Shown here: positions 54,291 to 64,000 of the stretch, piece after piece
Numbering within the stretch: position 1 is the first letter of the stretch
How the letters are laid out: each line of letters begins with the position of its first letter
From: Haematobia irritans
Taxonomy: Eukaryota; Arthropoda; Insecta; Diptera; Muscidae
Assembly (NCBI RefSeq): GCF_050003625.1
Contig: NC_134400.1
Span: 225,472,085 to 225,536,084 of the forward strand
DNA length: 64,000 nucleotides
Reading direction: 5' to 3'
Translations under genes and position numbers: made by a program
Notes under the pieces: generated by a model
Database searches by the model: none
What the model was told of the DNA's origin: nothing
The model's input: the letters and a program-made list of their open reading frames with translations, nothing else

Positions 54291-54814
54291 CGTTTTTCGG
54301 TAACCAATGTATTCCTGATCATCTAAAATCCACAACGTCAGCCAATATTTAAACTGCATAAGTTATTAAAGTACTCTAATATCCTACAACTTATATTATA
54401 TTAAACTTATGTTTAGAAATAAAAAAAATATAATATTGAGTGGAAGAATTCCCGTAAATTCATTGGAATTCCTAAAATCCACTTCCCGAAAGAAGCCATA
54501 AACACGAATTGTCATTTATGGTTTCATTAAGAACTTTTGGTTTCTCGAAATATTTTCAATTGAATCAATAGAAGACACATACCTCATATGGTACCTTATT
54601 TTCCATAATATATTATTGAAATATGAAATCTATAATGTAACAAATTTTCATTACACTGTTTGTTACATAAATTTAGAAACTTACAATTAATACTGTTGTA
54701 CACCCAAAAAAATTTGTTATTCATAACAGCTAAAATAGGAAATAAATGCTGCTGAATTAGCAAACGTGTTTTCTAAAAGTTTTTAACAAATATGAGGAGA
54801 ATTGGCGGGTATTT
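54291..54814. other. Spacer before the LINE, no gene seen
   Basis: AT-rich. May contain the tail of repeat N. Confidence 0.3.
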
Positions 54815-57087
54815 TGTAGGGCCCGCAATCGTGCGAAGACTGTCAAGAGAAGGATGAAATGCAAATCCCATGCTTCCATGTTTCGCGAATGCTCGAGTTC
54901 GAAAGCGATGTGGAATGTAATCAGGGGGGTGGACTAATAAGTGATGATGGTTTTCGTACTGATCATACTACGGTGGATGATGTTAATGATTTGAATTCGG
55001 CTTTTGTGCGTAACCAGTTGGGTCCTACTGTGGAAGGAGAGCGAACGTTTCCGATTGATTTTGCGGAAACCGGATTTTCATTCAGTTGCATTTCATCCGA
55101 TGATCTTATTATGGCTTTCGAGCAAATTAAGTCTAATGCACCATGCTGTGACGGGTACCCTTTGACATTTTTTAAGATAATTTTTCCTCATCTGTCGAGG
55201 TACTTTCTTCATGTAGTTAATACTATTATTATGACGTCTTCCTTTCCAAGTGGTTGGCAAGGTTGTACCGATCAGGAAAAAGTCCGAGCCCACATCTTCG
55301 GATATGTATCGGCCAATATCATTGCTGCCCATATTGTCGAAGGTGGTCGAATATGTTTTAAAGAGACAAATGTCGGAATATTTGGAGCGTAACAACATGC
55401 TCAGCGACGTCCAATGTGGTTTTAGGAGTCACAGAAGTTCTACGATGTTGTTAGTAGGTCTGACTGATTCCATCAGAAGCAATTTTGTGAACCATAGGAC
55501 TAGTGTCTTACTGTCTCTCGACCTTGTAAAGGCATTTGATCGATTAGACCACGGTATTTTGATACGGAAGCTTCATTCCATTTATGGATTTTCTTCAAAC
55601 GCATGTAGGCTCATTAATTCATATTTGACAGATAGGCGTCAGTATGTCCAAGTTAAAGATTTGGCGTCTGATGTCCTCCCTGTGAGAAGCGGTGTTCACC
55701 AGGGATCGGTCCTCGGCCCATTATTATTCATTACATTCATTAATGACTTTTTTGATCATGTCGGAGAATGGTGTATGCCATTTTCGTATGCGGATGATAT
55801 TCAATTGCTTTTTAACGGTGAGAACCACTTTGCCGACGTGCTGCAGGCGAGATTGACCATGTCATGAACCTGGTATTGTAATGGATGACTTCGAATAGAT
55901 TGTCGGTGAATCCGACAAAAACTAAGGCAATGCTGTTTTCCCCTAATAGTTCTGGGGATGTTAATTTGATATATGACTCCCAGACGATTAATTTTGTTCA
56001 GAGCACAAAGTGCTTAGGTGTCACTATAGATAATAGGCTATCTTTTTCTACGCATATTGACAACGTGGTTGCTCACACCCACCTTGCCCTTCGTCGCCTG
56101 TATAACACGGATTTAGTACTACCGTTTCATGTTAGGAGAATATTAGTCCACGCTTTGATCATGCCTCATTTTCTGTACTGCATTGAGGTGTTTTGTGGTA
56201 CTTCAAGGGAGAATATGAAACCTCTTGCGCTTTCATTTAACCGAGTAGTTCGTTATCTGTATTCTCTTAGACGTTTCGATCATGTATCTGCATCTGCTAA
56301 GCATTTTCTGGGATGTTCCTTCTGGTGTTATATTGACATCCGTTCGATAATTCTATTCTATAATTTACAAGCGACAATCGCCTTCTTTTTTGGCGGATTT
56401 GTTTAATTTTACCCGATCTCGCAGAACGAATCAGCTTATAATTTCGAACGCTAGGGGCTATATGGACAAATCATTTCAGACTCGCACAGTCAGACATTTC
56501 AACTGTCTCCCTGATACATTAAGAACATTTTGTTTGAACACGAAAACTTATCGAAACAAATTAATTGAATACTTTTGTGAGATATAATCGAGTAGTTACT
56601 CCACTATAATTACTGTATGTTTACACTGGGAACTTTCATAAATATTTGTTAGTTTGTTTACATAATTTTTGAATACTGAAATATCGAAACAAATTTATTC
56701 AATACTTTTGTGAGTCATAAGTCTTTCAAGACTGATTATTTACATTGTCATAAATAAATATATACATATTTTTAAGCTACTACTAAGAATTTTTGTTATA
56801 TATTTTTTTCTTTTCTTTCCTTTTATATAAAGAAGTATTCCTATTAAAACATACAAAAGACAATTATCTTTTCTTGTTTCTTGCTTAATTATACACTTCT
56901 CTGTTTTGTGCAAATGATTGTTTATTATAAGTATTCAACATCTTTTTTGCACACCTTATGTATTATTATGTATGAATATTGTATGAAACTCTAGAGAGTA
57001 GTCCATTGTAATTATTTTATATTGGCCAAATAGGCTTAGAATTACAGGCTCTGAACGAATAAATAAAAAAAAAAAAATAAATAAATA
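54815..57087 (+). pseudogene. LINE (Jockey/CR1-like), 5'-truncated, frameshifted, with 3' tail
   Basis: Four overlapping frames (54859-55392, 55250-55867, 55885-56406, 56390-56587) form the end of a non-LTR ORF2. In order: a linker before the fingers (TFFKIIFPHLS), the palm (LLSLDLVKAFDRLDHG), the thumb entry HQGSVLGPLLF, an intact active site SYADDIQLLF, MxxKCLGVTIDNRLSFSTHI and the C-terminal FDHVSASAKHFLG. The catalytic aspartates survive, but three frameshifts and a stop after ARLTMS kill it. A 3' UTR of about 480 bp ends in an A-rich AATAAATAAAAAAAA tract at 57057-57087. No RNase H. Best preserved of the three copies here. Confidence 0.87.
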
Positions 57088-57223
57088 TCTCTGCTGAAAC
57101 TGTACAAACTGAAATAGAATAGTTGAAATAGCTAACATTTTTCTTCTATAAAAACTACAAATGTTTATTGTCATATGTGAAATAAATAGAATTCCATCAA
57201 ACCCAATTAAAGAGGTATTGGCA

Positions 57224-57329
57224 GGTGGGTATTAATTTCCATTATAAATAATACTATGTGAAAATTGTACTGTTTTTACTGATTTGTTTTTGATTTTAGC
57301 GGTTAAACTCGAACTTAATACACATCTTT
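57224..57329. mobile_element. Short family A MITE, about 106 bp
   Basis: Ends AGGTGGGTATTAAT and AACTCGAACTTAATACACATCT (22 bases: AACTCGAACTTA then ATACACATCT). Most of the interior is deleted. Confidence 0.7.
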
Positions 57330-57869
57330 AAGTTGCAATAAAATTGCCAAACAAGGCTATTTTATTTTTCTTTTAATACTCACATTTAATAAACAAAATT
57401 GTCCTGCCTGAGGCTCGAAAAACCAAGGAAGTTTTCATCCTCATCCTCTACGTACGACTGTTTGGTGTGGTTAGTGGTCTGGCGGAGTTACTCGATCTTT
57501 TTTACAAATGAAGTTGGATCATCCAGTTGGAGCTGGATGTTTTTTTTACATTTTTTATTTATTTAACTCATTTTACAACCAAGCCGAAATGGCCATATAC
57601 GGTTACAGAGGTACTCATCATAAAGAAATACATTAACTTTACTTAAAAAAAATAATAATAAAAAAATTTTGATGTGTACAACGTTTACTTTTAGCAATTA
57701 GTTGCCACACAAGCAACCAAACCGTTGCTCTTTTGCAGGAAACGTTTCCAAGCCGGGAAATAATAATTAGCCACCATGATATCACAATTTTAAAACCTTC
57801 CTGTCGTACCATGTGAAAGAACGCTATCAACCCAGGATACGTTTAATTAAAAAAATGTTTTAACTAAAA
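57330..57869. other. Spacer, no gene seen
   Basis: Contains TGTTTGGTGTGGTTAGTGG (about 57449), loosely echoed at about 50630. No frame with family features. Confidence 0.3.
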
Positions 57870-58185
57870 TGTAAATTTCTACCTCCGTATGGGACATATA
57901 CTAAAAAGGTTGGCTTGTTCACAAATGTTATTGCATTATCAAAAAAATGCGATTTTTTTAATGTTTGAAGGTATTTAATGTGAACCATTTGACTATTTTT
58001 GGATTACTGCTGCAGTAATTTACTCCGGTCTATACTATGAGATAGACCGGAGTGAATTTATAATTTTATTCGAATCAGGAGAAAATTTCAGGATACTGCT
58101 GACTTTTCAACAGTATGTCTGCTGTTCCAAAATAACAAATTGCTATAAAAAAAAACTGCTAAAGCAGTAGAAAGCCTTCGCTACA
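57870..58185. repeat. Dispersed repeat N, second copy
   Basis: Matches 53921-54290. Adds a hairpin ACTCCGGTCTAT / ATAGACCGGAGT around 58021-58052. Confidence 0.6.
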
Positions 58186-58252
58186 CCCAAAAGAGTGACC
58201 TCTTCTTTAAGTTAAAGTTTCTGAACAAGTTCTTCAGTTATAAAAGTATTTT

Positions 58253-58573
58253 CTTCAAAGGTCCCAGCAAAGCTCACATAATAAACATTCTCTCTAGTTT
58301 CACCAAGTCATTGCGTTCCGATTTGTCGCCTTTCCGTTGCTCAATTTCTTGAGCCGCAACATCGCCTACAACCATGAGTATTCCAAACCCAATATTATTG
58401 CATTTGGTCACAGTATTGGTCACTAGCCAATACTTCCCAAAAACATTTCTCCATAATAACCGAATGTCACGAAATGTATTGTGTCCTAATCTTTTGGGTT
58501 GAAATGACAGATTCACCGAAGGAACTGCTGCCCTCTTTAAAATAAATTGATTCGATGGTACATTGAAAGTTTT
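58253..58573 (-). pseudogene. Partial broken copy of the MPV17L2-like gene
   Basis: The minus-strand translation matches parent residues about 20-120: KTFNVPSNQFILKRAAVPSV, RLGHNTFRDIRLLWRNVFGK, then ILMVVGDVAAQEIEQRKGDK. Breaks: a short deletion in NHILPF, an insertion of about six residues after LVTN (the phrase GTGACCAATA is repeated there), and a TGA where the parent has Gly in RMFIVGALLGPL. Homology stops just after GGACCTTTG, so the last 100 or so residues, with the family signature, are absent. It may be the decayed end of a duplication or a gene fragment carried by repeats. Parent and copy differ at many sites, so it is not recent. Confidence 0.85.
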
Positions 58574-58924
58574 ATGGCGATTTCGATTGGGGAAAAACGT
58601 GCAACATTCTCCAAATTGAATGTAAAATATGAAGGACACTGTCGTAGCCTGTTCTGAGTCTCACCGCACTGTACACCACACAGCACACATTCTTCACACG
58701 TCTGAAAAAGTTAGTTGTTCTGTTCACTCGTTGGAAAAATTTTTGGAATTTCTGATCAAAAAATTTAAACAGCTGATTTTTCCTGCAATATATTTTATTT
58801 GCAGGCAGGAAGCATAAAATAAAACTATTTTACAGGAAAAAAGCAAACAAAAACTGTTAAAACAGTAAAATTTTGTCTGCTAAAAAGTCTGCGTTTTCTT
58901 TGTATTTTTGGGTTTTCTACACGC

Positions 58925-59915
58925 TCACAAAAAATCGCTTCTGTAACATATACTCCCAAACATATTTTGCTTCAAGCATATACATTTTTGGGTATTGCCC
59001 AAACATTTATATGTTTGATCTCTTCCAATATATAATATGTTTGAAAGCATATTGGTCTAAACAATATATGTTTGGGTAGTCTAAGTTCCAAACATTTTGT
59101 ATTTTTGCATCCAAATTCAATAATGTTGTCTTCCAAAAAACAATATGTTATTATGTGAACATATAATATGTTTGGAAGCATTTTGCACCCAAAAATATTA
59201 TATGCTTAAAAAAAATACTCCCAAACAATATTGTGCTCAAAATTTTATTTATTTATTTATATATTTACAATCATAATGAATTATGAAAATAAACAGGTAA
59301 TATAGGTGCTAACAACATAGGTTTTCGACCTGAATGCTCAAAATTTTGTTTCTGCCCAATTGTATATTCCCCGACATCTTTCTCACTTCCACGAGATTTT
59401 TTAGTTCTTAGCACCTTTTTCTGTAATACAAACATTGTAGAAGAAATTATTCAATTTTATGATTTTTTTTATTTTAATTTTACCTTTTGCCGGACGGGGA
59501 TTCGAACAGCGGACCACACAGTTTGTAAGGATCAAAGAAGTAGCTGATCAATTGCCCAAGGAAAAATAAAATGTTAATTTTGTAATAACAAGCAACAACC
59601 ACCAACTTAATTCAATATCGCTCCCTGTTAAATAGCGCTCCAAGCTACTAAACACATATATGTTTATAGGCTATTTCTAAATTAATATATGTTTGCATCC
59701 AAGCATATTATATTTACAAACATTTTATGTCCCAAACATAATATGTTCTAACATATTAACATATATGTCCCAAACATGTTATGCTAGTTTATGAACATTA
59801 TATGCTTGCACTCAAAAATATTGTGTTTCAAAATTTGTGTTCCAAACATATAATGTTTATAGCCAAACATATGAAAAACAGTCTTTTTCATCCGTGTACG
59901 AGTGTATGGATTTTC
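58925..59915. repeat. AT-rich array of CCAAACATAT/ATATGTTTGG words, interrupted
   Basis: Degenerate copies of CCAAACAT.TTATATGTTTGG and half-sites recur about every 20-40 bases in 58945-59220 and again in 59655-59880. The break holds a SINE-like unit (59247-59530) and a family C scrap (59545-59650, GATCAATTGCCCAAGGAAAA). No frame. Confidence 0.75.
59247..59530 (-). mobile_element. Second tRNA-derived SINE, head truncated
   Basis: On the minus strand CTGTTCGAATCCCCGTCCGG forms a tRNA T-arm (B box GTTCGAATCCC) and acceptor side. It is followed by a 200-bp body and a 3' tail of TAAATAAATAAATAAAA. The A-box half is replaced by a C-element scrap. Different body from the SINE at 9857-10207. Confidence 0.7.
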
Positions 59916-59999
59916 TACAGCTGATTCCCATCATAATTTTGATACGATTTGACGATAAGTACAGTGTAGAAGAAGAAATTTAATTTATGATCATGTGTG

Positions 60000-60214
60000 A
60001 GCAAAATTTCTTCAAAATCACAAAAAAGTAACGTTCACAATAAAATTCAGGCTCACGATAACATGCACACTCACGGTAAAATATATGCATACGAAAAAAT
60101 CACAGGAACAAATTTACGTTCACGATTAAAATCATGCCCACCGATTTCAATCACTTCACGGTTTTGCTCAAGATTTCAATAATGTCTATAGTTTGATAGT
60201 TCGTTGGTGAACCA
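60000..60214. other. TTCACGAT-rich stretch
   Basis: The words TTCAC(G/A)AT, CTCACG and TTCACG recur about every 30 bases to 60165 and again near 61090-61250. Possibly a relic of a simple satellite. No gene. Confidence 0.4.
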
Positions 60215-60731
60215 CACTGAAAAAACAGTGAACCCACCAGGAAAGATAACTTTCGATTAATTTTAGAAAATTTGGAACTTTTTTAGAAAATTTTAACTAA
60301 ACGGTATTACAAGCGCTGGCATCACTCCGATATGGCAAAAATAAGTAAATATTTTTCGACAAATTCAAGAAAATTTATTAGACATAACTAAATTTTTTCA
60401 GTAGTTAAAGAAAATTTTGTAGTTTTAAGAGAAATCTTGGAGTTCAAAATTGCAAGAATGTCTTTAGTGACATACGAAGTTCATGATGGACACATTTTTG
60501 GTAAAATTTACAAATTTAAAGAAATAATGAACTATTTTGTAAGAAATACGAAATTAGGAAATCCTTTTTCTTTATTTGTGTATAACTTTTTCCCGTTTTT
60601 TTGTTCATTTAACTAACATACGCAAAAAATTATTTGACTAAAATAAACTTTTTCCAAACATAATGATTCTATGAACTAATATAAAGTTAATATGGCTTTA
60701 GTGAAATAGAGAGTTCACTTTTTTTTGAGTG
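60215..60731 (+). mobile_element. MITE family P, 517 bp
   Basis: Ends CACTGAAAAAACAGTGAAC and GTTCACTTTTTTTTGAGTG. CA stands on both sides (60213-60214 and 60732-60733). The second copy, inverted, starts at 63529. Confidence 0.75.
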
Positions 60732-60759
60732 CATATTTTGAATGTTTAAATGCTAATGG

Positions 60760-61071
60760 GTTAGGTTAGGTGGCAGCCCGATGTATCAGGCTCACTTAGA
60801 TTATTCAGTCCATTGTGATGTCACATTGGTGAACTTCTCTCTTATCACTGCGTGCTGCCCGATTCCATGTTAAGCTCAATGACAAGGGGCCTCCTTTTTA
60901 TAGCCGAGTCCGAACGGCGTTCCACATTGCAGTGAAACCACTTAGAGAAGCTTTGAAACCCTCAGAAATGTCACCAGCATTACTGAGGTGGGATAATCTT
61001 TTTGGTGTTCGGTCGAAGCAGGAATCGAACCCACGACCTTGTGTATGCATGGCGGGCATGCTAACCATTGC
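60760..61071 (-). mobile_element. tRNA-derived SINE, 5'-truncated, with 11-bp target duplication
   Basis: Same family as 9857-10207. It lacks the first dozen bases of the tRNA-like head and a CCACCGCTGAAAAAC piece. The target AATGCTAATGG stands at 60749-60759 and 61072-61082. The B box (GGTTCGATTCC) is intact. Confidence 0.9.
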
Positions 61072-61082
61072 AATGCTAATGG

Positions 61083-61369
61083 TTCCGCCGTGAGTTATGA
61101 AAATGCTCTTTACTCATGAGTTATTGCGTGCATCACGAAAATGATCGTGTCCCAAGAATTATCGTAAATCGTACGTGCGGCTTTAAACGTTGTTCGTGCG
61201 AGAGTATGAGTTTTCATTTCGTGAATGTGTATGAGCGTTATTTTCAAGCTCAAGCGAAGGGCCAGTAAAAGTTTGAGATCAGGCGTAATTGCGTGATTCC
61301 TAGGAAAAGTACAATGAAACTATGGGAACAAGAACTTTGGTATTTTATCTTACCTACCAGTAGCAGGCT
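61083..61369. other. Spacer, no gene seen
   Basis: Contains CGTGCG and TTCGTGA words similar to 60000-60200. Nothing else recognised. Confidence 0.3.
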
Positions 61370-61812
61370 TTAACTGATTTTTGATTTTAATGAGGATGTA
61401 AAAAAAGGTTTTTTTTTTGATATTCTAAATCTCTTCATAAACTCTTTATCATCCATTTCAGAAATGTAATTTGGTCTACATTTATAAAGTCTCGCAGAAT
61501 GCACACGTGGTTCGGCATCATCCATTATATTTTCCATAGAAAAAATATCAAAAATTCTTTTATTCATGCCAAACACTACACTCGTTATTAATTAAGAAAT
61601 TATTATCAAAAACCGCGGTAAACAAATTTAAACAGCTGATCAGACAGATCATATGTTTGTATTTATCGGGTCGATAAGTTACTAACCGGAGCCCATCTTC
61701 CGGTTAGCGACTTATAGGCAGGATTAGTACTAAGCATACATTCAGAAAACCAAATGTCATTAACAAGAGGAATATCGATCCGATAAAATATAACCGCCGT
61801 ATGAGAAACTAT
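61370..61812 (-). pseudogene. PIF/Harbinger element 5' part with transposase N-terminus
   Basis: On the minus strand the segment opens AGTTTCTCATACGG near 61812, resembling the GGGCCAGTTTCTCA end of MITE L. It shares the paired phrases ACCGGAAGATGG and CTCCGGTTAGTAA with L's CCACCGGT and CTCCGGTTAGTAAAT. About 240 bases inside, a frame starts (61576) and runs to YISEMDDKEFMKRFRIS, the conserved DxEFxxxFRxSK entry of HARBI1-like transposases. A run of A's then breaks the frame; the alternative frame continues TFFYILIKIKNQLKPATGR. The nuclease domain is absent. Confidence 0.65.
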
Positions 61813-61845
61813 TCAGTCCATTGTGAGAGAGAGAGAGAGAGAGTA
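61807..61845. repeat. SINE scrap and (GA)n microsatellite
   Basis: ACTATTCAGTCCATTGTGAG matches the SINE interior. A run of about nine GA units follows (61826-61845). Confidence 0.7.
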
Positions 61846-61946
61846 AAAGAAATGATAAAGAAGGCGACGGAGATAGATAACAAAATACATATATAGATAT
61901 GCTGAGCACTCGTTCATGATTGCTTACCGACTTACATTTTTATACC

Positions 61947-62515
61947 CTTCACCACTACTGTGGTACAGGGTATAATAAGTTTGTGCATTTGTATGTAACG
62001 CCGAGAAGGAATAGTCATAGACCCATCTTTTAGTATACCGATCGGCGTAGAATTAAATTCTCAGTCGATTTAACGATGTCCGTCTGTCTGCGTTTTGATG
62101 TATTTTTGTGTGAAGAGTCCAGGTCGCAGTTTAAGTTCGATCGTCCTCAAATTTGGCATAGGGTCCTTTTTCGGCTTAAAGACGATCCCTATTGATTTTG
62201 GAAAAAAATCGGTTCAGATTTAGATATAGGTGTCATATATTTATAATCGATCTGCTCTTAAATGACGTATTTATCAACCGATCTTCTTCAAATTTCTTAT
62301 AATGGAATATTTTGTGAGTCTAGTAAATTATGAAAATATCGGTCAAATCGGTTCAGATCCAGATATAGCTCTCATATATAGCTTTCGTCCGATTTACAAT
62401 CCTATGGCCTTACCACCGAATTTGGTGGTAATCGGTTCAGATTTAGATATAGCTCCCATATATAGCTTTCGCCCGATTTACACTCCTATGGCCCCAGAGG
62501 CCAATTAATATCCAC
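61947..62515 (+). repeat. Dispersed fly repeat (TATACCC...GGGTATA palindrome plus AGATATAGCTCCCATATA units)
   Basis: Opens with a palindrome, TATACCCTTCACCAC and GTGGTACAGGGTATA, followed by the TCCGTCTGTCTG phrase common in dispersed fly repeats. From 62190 on, about 65-bp units carry AATCGGTTCAGAT and TATAGCT..CATATATAGC words, the same family as 28735-29275. Superfamily not assigned. Confidence 0.65.
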
Positions 62516-63528
62516 GATTCTACCCAGCTATTCACATATTTGATTTTCCTTCGAGAGCAATATGTGTTTGCTTACGACAAATGATGTTTGAGACATTCAA
62601 ACACAACATATAAATCATAAATGAAGATTTGCGAAATTTTATGAAATTTAAATATTTCTAATATTTTTTTACTAACATTGTGGTCCGTCTCGGACATAAA
62701 CCAATTTAAATTTTGAGTCTAGACATTTTGTGAATGTTTAAATAAATTTTACAAATCGGTTCATATTTAAATATTTCTATATGGGAAAATAAACATTTAT
62801 ATAGCTCCTAAAAGATTTGAAGGTGTTAAGATGTTGGTATATATACACCCAGAAAAAAGTGTCTTCGAAACTAGAGGAAAAAATGTTCATCAATTTAGTT
62901 TAGCCATTTTATTTCCATTAAGTTAAATTTTTGTGTGAAATAATAAAATTTACTTGTTTCAGTATAAAACTCCTAAACTGAAAGCAGTTAGGAATAGTTC
63001 ATTAACTAGAATAAGGCATGGAATTTTACTAATACTGTTTTCTTCGCTGGGTATAAGAATTTACTACTGAACAAGAAAATTTTATTCTCTGATAACAAAG
63101 CATTCGTAAAAATAAACAAAAACCGTACTAAAACCAAGTTTCCTCAAAATTAGTAAAATTTCTTATAAAATGATAATTCTGACTTCCTTTATTATAGAAA
63201 GCTTATCATACATACGAATAACACTTGGCATAGAAATATATTTTAGTTCATTCGTACTAAGAAGTATTCAATCCATTCAAAACTTAAGGAAACATACTTG
63301 TTAGAAAATAGGAAATTGTCTACCTGTAATCGATACCTGTCATCGGTGTAATCGATATGTTTGCGCGCGGGTTTTTTTTAGTTGGAGTCGCGTATTTATG
63401 GTATACGGAGAGATTGTTAAAAAATAATATAGTAAAATAATATAATAAATAACAAATAAAATATATAAAATATGTGTTATTTTAAATTAGTGAGAACAAT
63501 TTTCGTTTTTTGAAAATTATTAAACATA
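62516..63528. other. AT-rich region, no gene recognised
   Basis: Two ATCGATA-containing phrases near 63330-63358 (TGTAATCGATACCTGTCATC, TGTAATCGATATG) form a small direct repeat. Nothing else supported. Confidence 0.35.
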
Positions 63529-64000
63529 CACTCAAAAAAAAGTGAACTCTCTATTTCACTAAAGCCAATTTAATTTATTTTAGTTCATGGAGTTATTATG
63601 TTTGGAGAAAGTTTCCTCTACTCTAATAATTTTTTGAGTACGTTAGTTAAATTAACTAAAACCAAAGAAAAAATATACACAAATGAAGGATAAAGATTAA
63701 CTAAATTCGCACCTTCCACAAAATAGTTCAATATTTCTTTAAATTTGTAAATTTTACTACAAATGTGTTCATCATGAACTTCGTATGTCACTAAAAACAT
63801 TCTTGCAATTTTGAACTCCAATTTTTTCCTTCAAACTACAAAATTTTCTTTAACAAATGAAAAAACCTAATTATGTCTAATAAATTTTCTTGAATTTGTC
63901 GAAAAATATTTGTTTATTTTTATGACATCGGCGTATGCCAGCGTTTGCTATACTGTTTAGTTAAAATTTTCTAAAAATATTCAAAATTTTCTAAAATTAA
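63529..64000 (-). mobile_element. MITE family P, second copy, cut by the window edge
   Basis: Starts CACTCAAAAAAAAGTGAAC and runs as the diverged reverse complement of 60215-60731, including ACTTCGTATGTCACTAAA and CATTCTTGCAATTTTGAA. Confidence 0.78.

Noticed and set aside
59490..59530. Possible tRNA gene (T-arm and acceptor)
   Set aside because: Only the 3' half is present and it continues into a SINE body and tail.

Overview
The window is an intron-bearing, AT-rich eukaryotic locus that reads as a calyptrate (probably muscid) fly. The evidence is short 50-75 bp introns, a ZAD-type C2H2 zinc-finger gene (an insect-expanded class), a gene recognisable as vihar, dipteran LINE and Tc1 relatives, and a tRNA-derived SINE with a (CCTAA)n-like tail. 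I cannot name the species from sequence alone.

Host genes, left to right. (1) A three-exon ZAD zinc-finger gene on the minus strand (2432-7007, 820 aa, 12 fingers). (2) The two last exons of an unidentified small membrane protein (+, 12660-12893). (3) Prmt7/Art7 arginine methyltransferase (-, 15908-18143), whose final codons and stop come from an inserted MITE. (4) vihar/UBE2C (+, 24341-24934), tail-to-tail with (5) a UBE2T-like E2 (-, 26273-26979). (6) PIG-B GPI mannosyltransferase (+, 42458-44880), tail-to-tail with (7) a TMEM267 homologue (-, 46866-48218). (8) A single-exon MPV17L2-like gene (+, 52761-53462), with a broken partial copy on the minus strand at 58253-58573. Every exon chain was checked for phase and gives lengths typical of its family.

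Most of the rest is mobile DNA. Classes present: the 3' end of a Ty3/gypsy element with its LTR (1-1274); three broken LINE copies of one lineage; two Tc1-like elements with decayed transposase; two tRNA-SINE families; a piggyBac-like TTAA element; a pogo-like MITE; and at least ten MITE families, labelled A-M here for reference. Families A, B, C and D share one terminal grammar (AGG..nGTAYT..GTTC), family E shares its first bases, and all are flanked by 3-bp TWA or ATA duplications; F, H, I and L also show 3-bp duplications. Families G, J and M start with CCC and show 2-bp duplications, most often AT.

The outstanding feature is nesting. Empty and filled sites can be compared inside the window. 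At 31440-38976 one 1.4-kb-type element (G1) has been expanded to 7.5 kb by other elements, up to four levels deep (G1 > L > J5 > C), with matching target duplications at almost every level. Smaller nests lie at 1284-1970, 13881-15212, 21088-22316, 28266-29999 and 39096-41199. A decayed PIF/Harbinger transposase start with L-like ends (61370-61812) is a candidate relative of the enzyme that moved the TWA families. The right third (48.9-64 kb) is gene-poor repeat debris.
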